A DNA stretch of 64,000 nt from Pseudomonas fluorescens (GCF_001307275.1 NZ_CP012831.1:5510501-5574500); one strand, 5' to 3'. Counted from the first letter of the stretch, positions 1 to 8,166 are shown. Notes: generated by a model from the sequence alone, not told the origin. A program made the numbers and translations.

Positions 1-113
1 TCTACGGGAAAAAAAAATTAAAGGTAAGTTGGGCGCTCAAGTTTGAGGGGTGATCAATCTTAGACAAAGGGCTAACATGCCAGCCTGTCCTGCTTTTGCG
101 TGTGCTTTCCCCT

Positions 114-584
114 ATGCCCAACCAGCTCATCAAGACCCCCTGCGTCGGCCTTTGCTCCACTGTCTACGGTGACCTGGTGTGCCGTGGCTGCAAGCGGTTC
201 CACCATGAAGTGATTCACTGGAACGGCTACAACGAGGACGAAAAACGCGCGGTGTGGATGCGGCTCGAACAACTGTTGGTGCAGGTGATGGTGGCCAAGT
301 TGGAGGTTTTCGACCCCGGGTTGCTGCGCCAGCAACTGGAATCGCGCAAGATCCGTTTTGTGCCGCACCAGTCGGAATATTGCTGGGCCTACCAGTTGAT
401 CGCCCGGGGCGCGCGGGTGATCAACAACCTGGAAGCCTATGGCATGGTGCTGATGCCGGAGTTTCGCGATTGGGACCTGCCGGACCTGCGCGATGCCATT
501 GATCGGGAGTTTTTCCTTCTGTCCGAAGCCCATTACCAGCGGTACATCGCGCCCGGGTTCCTGAAGGATGCGATCGGCGGCTGA
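114..584 (+). CDS. DUF1289 family small cysteine-rich protein
   Basis: A 156-aa protein. Its N-terminus carries the DUF1289 signature: four cysteines at residues 10, 14, 23 and 26 (TPCVGLC...VCRGC) followed by KRFHHEVIHW. The cysteine spacing suggests a bound metal or Fe-S cluster, but no reaction is established for the family. The rest of the chain is a Pseudomonas-type extension of unknown role. I chose the ATG at 114; an in-frame TTG at 96 is possible but lies outside the conserved start. The gene is convergent with the universal stress protein gene and stops 38 bases before that gene's stop. The family assignment is fairly sure; the function is unknown. Confidence 0.85.
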   Translation: MPNQLIKTPCVGLCSTVYGDLVCRGCKRFHHEVIHWNGYNEDEKRAVWMRLEQLLVQVMVAKLEVFDPGLLRQQLESRKIRFVPHQSEYCWAYQLIARGARVINNLEAYGMVLMPEFRDWDLPDLRDAIDREFFLLSEAHYQRYIAPGFLKDAIGG

Positions 585-621
585 CCCGGCCAGTGCAAAG
601 GCGCTTTTGTGCCAGGGAGCT

Positions 622-1485
622 TTATTCCTTGGCCGCCAGCTCTACCAGATGGTCCTCGACCTCCTGCGGCTTGAGCACCAGTATGTCGCTTTCCAGCGTA
701 TCGAGCACCGCCTCGGCGGTATTGCCGATCAGCACCCCGGACAACCCTGAACGGGCCACGGTGCCGATCACCGTCACCGCCGCCTGCAGCTTGCGCGCCA
801 TGAACGGGATCAGTACATCCGCCGGGCCTTCTTCGATGTGCAGATGCTGGTCGTCGATGTCGAACTCGGCCTGGAACGCCTGGCATTGTTCGCGATACCG
901 GGCCTCGATGGTTTCCTTGAGCTGGAAGGTCGGGTCGGCGGACGAGAGCATTGGCGTGGGATGGGCGCTGATGACATGCAGGTGCGCCTTGGCAAGGAGG
1001 GCGATGTCGTAGCCATGGTCGATGATGGTGGAGTGCAGGTGACGGTGTTCGTCGTCGGTATTGCCAACGTCGATGGCGGCCAGGATCACCTTGTCTTTCC
1101 AGGAGCCGGCGGTTTTCACCAGCAGCACCGGGGTGGGGCAATGGCGTAGCAGTTTCCAGTCCGCCGGGGTCAGCAGGGCTTTTTTCAATGGGCTGTCGGG
1201 GAAGTGCTGTTTGATCACCAGCCCGCAACCTTCAGCTTGCTGCACGTCGATGATGGTTTCGTAGAGGCTTTCGTTCCAGGCCTGTTCGGTGGTCACGCTG
1301 TAGCCGTCCGCCAGCAGCGCGGCCTTCAGCACGCCGAGCATGCCGGCGTGATCGTGCTTTTTGTCGCACACCAACAGGTGCAGGTGTGCCTGGGTCACAC
1401 CGGCAATCAGTTTGGCGCGCTTGAGCGCCAGGCTTTCCGAATGTTCGGGCTCAATGACCACCAGGATGCTGCGAATGGCTTGCAT
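622..1485 (-). CDS. Universal stress protein, tandem UspA domains (UspE-like)
   Basis: A 287-aa cytoplasmic protein of two fused UspA-like domains, about residues 1-140 and 150-287. The second half keeps the nucleotide-binding glycine pattern near its end (GTVARSGLSG followed by GNTAE); the first half has no clear copy. Double-domain Usp proteins in Pseudomonas support survival under oxygen limitation and stationary phase. The ATG at 1485 has a strong AGGAGAA ribosome site upstream; an upstream in-frame ATG at 1527 is less likely. A perfect TTGAT-N4-ATCAA box 90-103 bases upstream of the start implies ANR (FNR-type) control, as known for several usp genes of P. aeruginosa. The family call is sure; the physiological role is inferred. 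Confidence 0.9.
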   Translation of the reverse strand: MQAIRSILVVIEPEHSESLALKRAKLIAGVTQAHLHLLVCDKKHDHAGMLGVLKAALLADGYSVTTEQAWNESLYETIIDVQQAEGCGLVIKQHFPDSPLKKALLTPADWKLLRHCPTPVLLVKTAGSWKDKVILAAIDVGNTDDEHRHLHSTIIDHGYDIALLAKAHLHVISAHPTPMLSSADPTFQLKETIEARYREQCQAFQAEFDIDDQHLHIEEGPADVLIPFMARKLQAAVTVIGTVARSGLSGVLIGNTAEAVLDTLESDILVLKPQEVEDHLVELAAKE

Positions 1486-1574
1486 GATCGGCGTTCTCCT
1501 GCAAATGAAAAGGCTGGCATTGCTCAACTATAGTTGTTGTGGGGCAGTCTAGTTGCTATGGGCGAGTCGCTGAC

Positions 1575-1588
1575 TTGATGCATATCAA
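1575..1588 (-). promoter_or_regulatory. ANR/FNR box upstream of the usp gene
   Basis: The 14-mer TTGATGCATATCAA is an exact match to the FNR/ANR consensus TTGAT-N4-ATCAA. On the usp strand a TAGACT at 1551-1546 would put the box near -41.5 (class II), and a better TATAGT at 1532-1527 would put it near -61.5 (class I). The other flanking gene, miaE, starts at 1665 on the opposite strand, so the box could in principle serve both. Confidence 0.75.
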
Positions 1589-1664
1589 TGGCGGTGGCTG
1601 GTGGTCTGGAGACAGGCCGGTATAATCGGCGCCCTTCGCTCGACTACCTTTGCCCGTGAGCCCC

Positions 1665-2270
1665 ATGAATCTTCCCGAAATCCACGAATTCCTTGGTTGT
1701 CGCACCCCCGATGCCTGGGTCCAGGCCGCGCTGGCCGACCAGGAAACGTTGCTGATCGACCACAAGAACTGCGAATTCAAGGCGGCCAGCACCGCCCTGA
1801 GCCTGATCGCCAAATACCATTCCCACGTCGACCTGATCAACCTGATGTCGCGCCTGGCCCGGGAAGAGCTGGTGCATCACGAGCAGGTCATGCGCCTGAT
1901 GAAAAAACGCAAGATCGGCTTGCGCCAGCTCTCCGCCGGGCGTTATGCCTCGGGGCTGCGCAAGGTGGTGCGCAGCCACGAACCGGTCAAGCTGGTGGAC
2001 ACCCTGGTGGTCGGTGCCTTCATCGAAGCCCGCAGCTGCGAGCGCTTCGAAGCTTTGGTGCCGCACTTGGACGAGGAGCTGGGCAAGTTCTATTTCGGCT
2101 TGCTGAAAAGCGAAGCCCGGCATTTCCAGGGTTACCTGAAACTGGCCTACCAGTACGGCGACGCCAAGGACATTGCCCAGGTGATCGACAAGGTCCGTGA
2201 GGCCGAGCGCGAGTTGATCGAATCGCCGGATGTGGAGTTTCGGTTCCACAGTGGTGTACCGGCTCGATAG
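1665..2270 (+). CDS. miaE: tRNA-(ms2io6A) hydroxylase MiaE
   Basis: A 201-aa non-haem diiron monooxygenase that hydroxylates the isopentenyl side chain of 2-methylthio-N6-isopentenyl-A37 in tRNAs reading UNN codons. The carboxylate/histidine ligands of a ferritin-like four-helix bundle are visible: REELVHHEQV around residue 67, FIEARSCERFE around 123, and SEARHFQGY around 150. The length fits the family. The ATG at 1665 gives the conserved MNLPEIHEFL start; a TTG at 1650 is also in frame. A REPIN follows the stop. It stands alone rather than in an operon. Family identity is confident. Confidence 0.93.
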   Translation: MNLPEIHEFLGCRTPDAWVQAALADQETLLIDHKNCEFKAASTALSLIAKYHSHVDLINLMSRLAREELVHHEQVMRLMKKRKIGLRQLSAGRYASGLRKVVRSHEPVKLVDTLVVGAFIEARSCERFEALVPHLDEELGKFYFGLLKSEARHFQGYLKLAYQYGDAKDIAQVIDKVREAERELIESPDVEFRFHSGVPAR

Positions 2271-2293
2271 TGCAGAGGTGCTGGTACTGACGC

Positions 2294-2370
2294 TATCGCG
2301 AGCAAGCTCGCTCCCACAGGAGATTGGTGAACTTTCCAAATCCAATGTGGGAGCGAGCTTGCTCGCGATG
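2294..2370. repeat. REPIN, family A (two inverted REPs)
   Basis: Left REP 2294-2318 (TATCGCGAGCAAGCTCGCTC...) and its inverted copy at 2346-2370, separated by a 27-base spacer. It matches the REPIN at 2974-3050 in all but about five of 77 bases, including the spacer. Confidence 0.9.
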
Positions 2371-2393
2371 GGGCCTGATGCAGCACTGCATCT

Positions 2394-2882
2394 CTAAGTG
2401 ACCAGCCCCAGGCGTTCATGCCACTGGGCAATGGATTCCTCGGGATAGACATCGAACCGCTGATCGCCCTTATGCGCCTCGATCTCCACCCACGGCGCCT
2501 TGGAACCGAGCATCAAGTGGGTGTGCTCCGGCGGTACCGGCAGCGGTGTGTCGATGGCTGAGGCAAACGGGTGCACCAGGTCCGGCCATTCGGGGCTGAA
2601 CAACCACAACCCCGAACCGCACAGGGAGCAGAAATGCCGTTCGGCACTGCTGCGGTGGGCGCGTTTATCGCCTTCGTCCTTGAGCCGTGCATGGTAGATC
2701 GAGATGTGCTTGCGACCGTGCACCTTCAGGCTTTGGGCATCGCCCCCCAGGTTGATCGCATAACCGCCGCCGCCCTGGGTCTTGCGACAGATCGAGCAGT
2801 AGCAGCGTTGGTAAGGGTAGGGATGGGCACAGGCCAGGCTGAACGACACGGCGCCGCAGTGGCAGGATCCTTCGAGCTGCAT
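2394..2882 (-). CDS. GFA (glutathione-dependent formaldehyde-activating) family protein
   Basis: A 162-aa protein of the GFA/DUF636 fold. Zinc-ligand cysteines are visible as GSCHCG (7, 9), CYCSIC (27, 29, 32) and the later HFCSLCGS. Members of this family bind two zinc ions; the founding enzyme speeds the glutathione-formaldehyde adduct reaction, but most homologues have no proven activity. The ATG at 2882 has GGAGG upstream. The same frame stays open well beyond, but that extension has no conserved content. The gene is bracketed by two almost identical REPINs in the same orientation, which could recombine and delete it. Confidence 0.88.
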   Translation of the reverse strand: MQLEGSCHCGAVSFSLACAHPYPYQRCYCSICRKTQGGGGYAINLGGDAQSLKVHGRKHISIYHARLKDEGDKRAHRSSAERHFCSLCGSGLWLFSPEWPDLVHPFASAIDTPLPVPPEHTHLMLGSKAPWVEIEAHKGDQRFDVYPEESIAQWHERLGLVT

Positions 2883-2973
2883 GGGAACCTCCAATTGGGG
2901 ACTGTAATGACTCTGGACAGCTCGGGCGGCCTGTTGTTCTGGACAGTTGAGCTCATGACTGACATGCGGACGC

Positions 2974-3050
2974 CATCGCGAGCAAGCTCGCTCCCACAGG
3001 GGATTTGTGAACTTTCCAAGTCCAATGTGGGAGCGAGCTTGCTCGCGATG
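2974..3050. repeat. REPIN, family A
   Basis: Inverted REP pair: left arm from 2974 (CATCGCGAGCAAGCTCGC...) and right arm ending at 3050, with a spacer nearly identical to that of the pair at 2294-2370 on the other side of the GFA gene. Confidence 0.9.
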
Positions 3051-3064
3051 AACGATGACACGGT

Positions 3065-3682
3065 CTAACGACCGGGCACCCGCCACAAGTACCACGCCGC
3101 CACCGTCCGATAAGGGCTCCAGGCCAGGCCGATCTCGACCATCTGCTTGCGGCTGGGTTGGTGCTCCAGCCCCTTCATCCGCCGATAACCTTCCCGCACC
3201 CCAAAGTCGTCGGCCGGCAGGATGTCCGGCCGCTCCAGGCTGTAGATCAGCAGCATTTCCACCGTCCAGCGCCCGACGCCACGCAGGCTGATCAGGCGCT
3301 CGATCAACGCTTCGTCCTCCATCGCCCGCGCCGTGGCGTAATCCGGCACCACCCCGTCCAGGGCCGCTTGGGCGATGCCCTGGATGGTCGCGATCTTGCT
3401 GGCGGAAAATCCACAACCGCGCAATTGAGCAACGTCGGTCGCCAGGATCTGTACGGGTGTGGGGAATGTCTGCGCCGGGAACAACGCCAGCAATCGGCCC
3501 AGAATCGCATCGCCGGCCTTGGCGTGCAGTTGCTGGTAGGCAATCGCCCGGACCAGGGCTTCATAGGGATCGCGGGCCGGCTTGGGTTGCAGCAGGCAAG
3601 GGCCGATCGTCGCGACATGCCGTCGCCAGTCTTCGTCGAGGTTGGCCAGGAAGGCACTGGCATCGTGGTAGGGCACAGGCAT
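3065..3682 (-). CDS. DNA-3-methyladenine glycosylase II (AlkA-like)
   Basis: A 205-aa HhH-GPD base-excision glycosylase that removes alkylated bases such as 3-methyladenine. The helix-hairpin-helix LRGVGRWTVEM (about residues 133-143) and the downstream catalytic aspartate in PADDFGVREG (158/159) are present. It is shorter than E. coli AlkA and lacks its N-terminal domain, as is usual for Pseudomonas short forms. I chose the ATG at 3682, with GGAGA 12 bases upstream. An alternative TTG at 3709 would overlap the ada stop as TTGA. It lies directly downstream of ada, so the two probably share a transcript induced by alkylation damage. Confidence 0.88.
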   Translation of the reverse strand: MPVPYHDASAFLANLDEDWRRHVATIGPCLLQPKPARDPYEALVRAIAYQQLHAKAGDAILGRLLALFPAQTFPTPVQILATDVAQLRGCGFSASKIATIQGIAQAALDGVVPDYATARAMEDEALIERLISLRGVGRWTVEMLLIYSLERPDILPADDFGVREGYRRMKGLEHQPSRKQMVEIGLAWSPYRTVAAWYLWRVPGR

Positions 3683-3705
3683 CAGGTGTTCGTTCTCCGG
3701 GACGC

Positions 3706-4788
3706 TCAAAACGCCAGGGGCAGTGAAACCTGCACCGCGGCTTTTTCCAGCCGCAACAGAAACGCCTTGCGTGGCTGGCCGCCACCATAACCGGTCAACG
3801 AGCCATCCGCACCGATCACCCGGTGGCAGGGAATGACGATGGCCAGGCGATTCTGCCCGTTGGCCAGGCCCACGGCGCGGCTGGCACCCGGGCTGCCCAG
3901 GGCCGTGGCGATGCCGCCGTAGCTGCGGGTTTCGCCGTAGGGGATTTTTTGCAACTCGGCCCAGACCCGCGCGGCGAAGGCGCTGCCGGGCATGTGTAGC
4001 GGGACATTGAACGTCGTGAGCTTGCCAGCGAAATAGTCGGCCAGTTCGGTTTCGATCTGTTGCAGGTGAGCGTTGTGCCCCGGCGCGACGGTATAGCCGT
4101 AGCGTCGCTGCAGCTCTTCCAGCTCCTTGGTCAGGGCCGGGCGGTCGAGGAATTCCAGCAGCACCAGGCCCCGCCGTTCGGCCATGGCCAGCATCGGCCC
4201 CAGTGGCGTGGTCAGGCGGGTGAACAACAGGGGTTCACTGAGGGCGGCGCGGCCCGGTGTGATGTGGAAGGATTTGACGAAAGCGTCCCGAAAACCGCTC
4301 AACGACTCATAACCGGAATCGAACGCCGCATTGTCGATGGAAGTGCCGTCCTTGATGCCGCCCAGGGCGATGCCCAAGCGGCGGGTGCGCAGGTAGGCGT
4401 GAAAGGTCATGCCGAAATGTTGCTTGAACCAGCGCCGCAGTTTCAGCGGTTCGATACCTTGTTCCAGCAGCAGGGCGTCGGTCCAGCGCAGGTCGGGTTC
4501 GGCGTCCACCGCTTTGAGCAGGGCCTGGATCCAGTCCGGCGCGATGGCGGCGGCGTCCAGCGGCTTGCAGCGCAGGCAGGCGCGGTAGCCGGCCGACATG
4601 GCTTCGTCGGCATGGGCGAAGAACTCCACGTTCTCCGGCTTCGGCTTGCGCGCGGTGCAACTGGGACGACAGAAGATGCCGGTGGTCTTGACCGCAGTGA
4701 AGAACACCCCCTCGTAGGCGGTGTCTCGTTCGAGCATGGCGCGGACCATCTCGGCGTGGGGCGGGAGCAGCGAGTCTTGTCGGTTCAT
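3706..4788 (-). CDS. ada: Bifunctional Ada: methyl-transfer DNA repair protein and AraC-type activator
   Basis: A 360-aa protein with E. coli Ada architecture. The N-terminal zinc domain carries Cys 40, 44, 71 and 74 (FCRPSC...CLRC), where one cysteine takes methyl from phosphotriesters. An AraC-type helix-turn-helix follows, around 100-185 (RTRRLGIALGG...FDSGYESLSGFRDAF). The C-terminal O6-methylguanine transferase has PCHRV with the acceptor Cys321. Methylated Ada activates its own gene and repair partners. The downstream alkA overlaps or abuts it. The start at 4788 is preferred over the in-frame ATG at 4800. No convincing Ada box was found upstream. Identity is confident. Confidence 0.95.
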   Translation of the reverse strand: MNRQDSLLPPHAEMVRAMLERDTAYEGVFFTAVKTTGIFCRPSCTARKPKPENVEFFAHADEAMSAGYRACLRCKPLDAAAIAPDWIQALLKAVDAEPDLRWTDALLLEQGIEPLKLRRWFKQHFGMTFHAYLRTRRLGIALGGIKDGTSIDNAAFDSGYESLSGFRDAFVKSFHITPGRAALSEPLLFTRLTTPLGPMLAMAERRGLVLLEFLDRPALTKELEELQRRYGYTVAPGHNAHLQQIETELADYFAGKLTTFNVPLHMPGSAFAARVWAELQKIPYGETRSYGGIATALGSPGASRAVGLANGQNRLAIVIPCHRVIGADGSLTGYGGGQPRKAFLLRLEKAAVQVSLPLAF

Positions 4789-4880
4789 GGGGCAAAGCAT
4801 AGAACCGTGCCCGGGACGACTCCACCGGAAAATCGACAGTGAATTTTGCGAGCAGTTGGTCGGATGCTCACGAACAAAAT

Positions 4881-4907
4881 TTGAACCTCTGAGTCTTAAA
4901 GGTTCAA
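4881..4907. promoter_or_regulatory. Inverted repeat upstream of the Gly-rich secreted protein
   Basis: Eight-base arms TTGAACCT (4881-4888) and AGGTTCAA (4900-4907) with an 11-base centre, 28 bases before the ATG at 4935. It could be an operator or a leader hairpin; no known regulator consensus is recognised. Confidence 0.4.
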
Positions 4908-4934
4908 CCGTTGTTTTTGTCTTTCGGAGACATC

Positions 4935-5423
4935 ATGTCCAAACATAAGAAATCCCTGATTGCCATTGCTGTCTGCGCCCTGGCGTTTGGTGCTTCGGCC
5001 TTGCTGCCTGCCGACCTGTCGCCTATCGGTTCCAGCTATGCCGCAGGCGGTGGCAACGGCGGTGGCGGCGGTAATGGGGGAGGAAATGGCGGAGGAAACG
5101 GCGGCGGTAATGGTGGTGGCCACGGGGGTGGTGTCGGCGGCGGCCAGGGCAGTGGTAAGTCCAGCGATTCCAGCGGCCTTGGCAAGGGACTGGCCAGCGA
5201 CCATGCTGGCACCCGCACCCGCGATCATGGCTTGAGTGGCAAGCACACCGGCACCACTCGCACCGATCGCACCAGCAAGGCTTCGCTGACGTCGACCATC
5301 GCCAAGGACCGTGATACGCGCGGCCTGACCAAGGCGTCGGCGATTTCCACCGCGACGCCGGGTACCCATAACACCAAGGGATTGACCAACGCGACCAGTT
5401 CTTCGATCAAGAACGACCGCTGA
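4935..5423 (+). CDS. Secreted glycine-rich low-complexity protein, function unknown
   Basis: A 162-aa protein with a clear Sec signal peptide: a basic MSKHKK start, the hydrophobic IAIAVCALAFGASALL, and a likely AxA-type cleavage near SSYAAG. After it comes a run of (G)n-N/H/V/Q repeats (about residues 37-75), then a Ser/Thr/Lys/Asp-rich tail with recurring TKG/SKA motifs. No catalytic residues and no Cys in the mature part, so it is probably a disordered exported protein. The ATG at 4935 has a GGAGA site. The gene is monocistronic: divergent from ada and closed by a strong terminator. I do not recognise a named family. Confidence 0.7.
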   Translation: MSKHKKSLIAIAVCALAFGASALLPADLSPIGSSYAAGGGNGGGGGNGGGNGGGNGGGNGGGHGGGVGGGQGSGKSSDSSGLGKGLASDHAGTRTRDHGLSGKHTGTTRTDRTSKASLTSTIAKDRDTRGLTKASAISTATPGTHNTKGLTNATSSSIKNDR

Positions 5424-5429
5424 TTCGGC

Positions 5430-5470
5430 AAAAAAGCCGCGATGCCTGATCCAGGCGTCGCGGCTTTTTT
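5430..5470. terminator. Rho-independent terminator (likely bidirectional)
   Basis: AAAAAAGCCGCGA...TCGCGGCTTTTTT: a GC-rich stem flanked by A6 and T6 runs, seven bases after the stop at 5423. Confidence 0.92.
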
Positions 5471-5598
5471 GTGGACGCAGGTTTTGCTTCGATGGATGAG
5501 CTCAGCGTGGATCCCCTCATGAGGCAGTTTTCTTCAATACCGGTGGAAACAGACGATTTACCTTGGTCGCCACCTCACAGATATGAAGAAGGTTTGCG

Positions 5599-6186
5599 AT
5601 GAGTCTGATTCTTTCCATGGCGGCGTTTGCCTTGGTCGCCTCCATTACGCCTGGGCCGGTCAACATTGTGGCCCTCAGTTCCGGGGCGCGGTACGGGTTT
5701 CGAGCGACCTTGCGCCACGTGGCCGGCGCGACCCTGGGTTTTGTCTTGTTATTGGTGTTGATGGGGCTCGGGTTGCATGAAGTGCTACAACGCTGGCCTG
5801 GGCTCACACGGGTGGTGCAACTGGGCGGCGTGGCGTTCCTGTTGTTCATGGCCTGGAAACTGGCGACGGACGACGGGCACCTGGGCGCCAAGGACGAGGA
5901 CCGGGCCCCGTCGATGTTCTACGGCGCGCTGATGCAATGGCTCAATCCCAAGGCCTGGCTGGCCTGTGTGGCGGGGATGGGGGCGTTCGTCGCCGACGGT
6001 GAGGCGCGGCTGGTGTGGCAGTTTGCGGCGGTTTATCTGGTGATCTGCTACGTCTCGGTGGGCTGCTGGGCCTACGCCGGCAGTTTTCTGCGTACTTGGC
6101 TGGGGAATCCGGCGACCATGCGCCTGTTCAACCGGGCGATGGCGGTGTTGTTGGTGGCAAGCGCGGTGTATTTGGTGTTGCCTTGA
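5599..6186 (+). CDS. LysE/RhtB family amino-acid exporter
   Basis: A 195-aa inner-membrane protein with six hydrophobic segments and the family signature ASITPGPVNIVALSSGARYG near the N-terminus. LysE/RhtB proteins export amino acids such as lysine, threonine or homoserine; the substrate here cannot be read from sequence. An ATGAAGAAGG stretch just upstream provides the ribosome site. The convergent AraC-type gene that follows is the usual partner regulator in this arrangement. Family confident, substrate unknown. Confidence 0.88.
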   Translation: MSLILSMAAFALVASITPGPVNIVALSSGARYGFRATLRHVAGATLGFVLLLVLMGLGLHEVLQRWPGLTRVVQLGGVAFLLFMAWKLATDDGHLGAKDEDRAPSMFYGALMQWLNPKAWLACVAGMGAFVADGEARLVWQFAAVYLVICYVSVGCWAYAGSFLRTWLGNPATMRLFNRAMAVLLVASAVYLVLP

Positions 6187-6190
6187 GTCG

Positions 6191-6215
6191 AGCGGGAGCA
6201 AGCTCCCTCGCCACA
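6191..6215. repeat. Single REP, family B
   Basis: One copy (AGCGGGAGCAAGCTCCCTCG, then CCACA) in the 55-base gap between the convergent LysE and AraC genes. It is a lone copy, unlike the paired copies elsewhere. Confidence 0.8.
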
Positions 6216-6241
6216 GAATGTATTTAAGTCAGAGCGGCGCA

Positions 6242-7066
6242 TCAACCGCGATACTGGCCCGGAGTAGCCGCCAGGTGTTGCTTGAAAGCGCGCTGGAAAT
6301 GCGCCTGGTCGGCGAACCCGCTGTCCAGCGCCACGTCGGCGATCAGCTTGCCTTCGCGTAACTGGCGGCGGGCGAACTGGATCCGGCGGTTGACCAGGAA
6401 AGCATGGGGCGTCATCCCATAGTGGCGCTTGAAGGCACGGCTCAGGTAGGACGGCGACAGTTGTGCGGCGGCGCAGATGTCTTCGAGCCTCAAGGCTTCG
6501 GTGCAATGATCATGAATAAACTGCGCTGCCCGCATCAATCCCGGGTGGCTGCCCCGGTCCGGCCGGCCGGCAGGGTTGAGCCGTTGTTGCAGGTCAGTGA
6601 AAAACGCCTCGGCGGCGCTGCGCTTGCGGTCGGTGCCGAGTCGCTCATCCACCAGTTGCTCATATAACCCTTGCAGCGCGGCAAACAGCTCGACATCACG
6701 GCTGTGGGTCGTGGAAAAGCTCTGGAAGTCCAGGGTTTCATCGAAACCGATACGACGTTGCAAATCCCTGAGCCACTGGGTATCGACGTACAGCATGACA
6801 TACGACCACGGCTCATCGTCGATCGGGTTGCACGCATGGACATCGCCGGGGTTCATCAGCACCACCGTGCCGCTCTGCACCTGGAAATTCGACCGCTCAT
6901 GAATATAGGTGCTGCGCCCGGCGGTGATCGCTCCGATGGAAAAATGGTCATGGGAGTGGCGCGAATAGCAGACCTTGCGCCCATCGGCGATGGCCCGGGC
7001 TTCGATGAAGGGCAGGGCCGCGTCGCGCCAGAAACGTGGGGTGGCGTCATGGGGGGCGTGCTTCAT
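6242..7066 (-). CDS. AraC family transcriptional regulator
   Basis: A 274-aa regulator. An N-terminal cupin-like sensor domain (about 20-150, with HDHFSIGAI and NPGDVHACNP) is followed by two AraC-type helix-turn-helix motifs in about 175-270 (LEDICAAAQLSPSYLSRAFK; IADVALDSGFADQAHFQRAFK). The ATG at 7066 has GAGGA eight bases upstream. It is convergent with the LysE exporter, and regulators of this subfamily commonly control such exporters. Its own promoter region is shared with the divergent GAF-GGDEF gene. Ligand unknown. Confidence 0.9.
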   Translation of the reverse strand: MKHAPHDATPRFWRDAALPFIEARAIADGRKVCYSRHSHDHFSIGAITAGRSTYIHERSNFQVQSGTVVLMNPGDVHACNPIDDEPWSYVMLYVDTQWLRDLQRRIGFDETLDFQSFSTTHSRDVELFAALQGLYEQLVDERLGTDRKRSAAEAFFTDLQQRLNPAGRPDRGSHPGLMRAAQFIHDHCTEALRLEDICAAAQLSPSYLSRAFKRHYGMTPHAFLVNRRIQFARRQLREGKLIADVALDSGFADQAHFQRAFKQHLAATPGQYRG

Positions 7067-7203
7067 CGGTCAGCGTCCTCGTCTTGAACCTGTGAAGCAG
7101 TGTATTAGCCCTGGCCGGTAAATGCCTGATTGATTTGGCCGTTCGGTTTGAATGGTAGTGGTCCTGAACTAGACTCCATGAAGCCCTGCCCATGGAGTTC
7201 CCG

Positions 7204-8166
7204 ATGCTTGCGCCAGGTAAACCGGACAACGAGGCCGTTCGCCTCAAGAATCTGCATTCGCTCAAGCTACTCGATACCGCACCCGAAGAGCGGTTTGACC
7301 GCCTGACTCGCCTTGCCCGGCGTCTGTTTGACGTGCCCATCGCCCTGGTGTCCCTGGTGGACGCCAACCGGCAGTGGTTCAAGTCCAGTGCCGGCCTGGA
7401 TGCAAGCGAAACCCCGCGGGAAGTTTCCTTTTGTGGGCATGCGATTTTGCAGGATCAGATCCTGGAAATCTGCGACGCGGAGCAGGACGAGCGGTTTCAC
7501 GACAATCCATTGGTCACGGACACGCCTGGCATTCGCTTCTACGCCGGGCATCCGCTGGGGTTGGAGGATGGCAGCAAGCTTGGCACGTTGTGCCTGCTCG
7601 ACACCAAGCCGCGCCAGCTCAATGACGAAGAGCGCGAACTGCTGCGCGACTTGGCGCGCATGGCCGAGCAGGAAATGGTTGCGGTGCAGATGGCGAGCAT
7701 GGACGAGTTGACGCTGTTATCCAATCGGCGCGGCTTCAAGACCTTGGCCCAGCATGCGTTGAATGTGTGTGATCGCTTGTCGCGACCGGCGACGCTGCTG
7801 TTCTTCGACCTCAACGACTTCAAGCCGATCAACGATCGCTATGGGCATGCCGAAGGTGACAGCGCGCTGAAAACCTTCGCTGATGTGCTGCGTATCGCCT
7901 TTCGCGAAAGTGATGTGATCGGTCGCCTGGGCGGTGATGAGTTCGTGGCGCTGCTCACCGGCTCTTCCTATGTCGAGACTTCGGCGATCATGGCGCGCCT
8001 CAAGGAAATCCTCGATGAGCGCAATGCGATGTTGCAGCGTGGCTATGACATTCGTTTCAGCGTGGGCCAGATCGAGTACGACGCCCAGCGGCATTCGTCA
8101 ATCGACAACCTGTTGGCCGACGCGGATGCGGCCATGTATGCCCAGAAGCAGGCGTTGCACCGCTGA
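7204..8166 (+). CDS. GAF-GGDEF diguanylate cyclase
   Basis: A 320-aa soluble protein. It has an N-terminal GAF domain (about 25-155, with VPIALVSLVDANRQWFKS and the CGHAI motif) and a C-terminal GGDEF domain (about 165-320). The active-site motif GGDEF is at 243-247. An allosteric inhibitory RxxD site (RESD, 234-237) lies five residues before it, so the enzyme should make c-di-GMP and be product-inhibited. I chose the ATG at 7204 because GGAG sits six bases upstream; an ATG at 7192 is also in frame. The GAF ligand is unknown. No transmembrane segment is visible. Confidence 0.9.
   Translation: MLAPGKPDNEAVRLKNLHSLKLLDTAPEERFDRLTRLARRLFDVPIALVSLVDANRQWFKSSAGLDASETPREVSFCGHAILQDQILEICDAEQDERFHDNPLVTDTPGIRFYAGHPLGLEDGSKLGTLCLLDTKPRQLNDEERELLRDLARMAEQEMVAVQMASMDELTLLSNRRGFKTLAQHALNVCDRLSRPATLLFFDLNDFKPINDRYGHAEGDSALKTFADVLRIAFRESDVIGRLGGDEFVALLTGSSYVETSAIMARLKEILDERNAMLQRGYDIRFSVGQIEYDAQRHSSIDNLLADADAAMYAQKQALHR

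Noticed and set aside
585..621. A terminator between the DUF1289 and usp genes.
   Set aside because: Only a weak GGCGC...GTGCC pairing without a T run is visible in the 37-base gap.
4789..4934. An Ada box upstream of ada.
   Set aside because: I looked for AAT-N6-GCAA on the ada strand; the only AATT and GCAA elements are in the wrong order.
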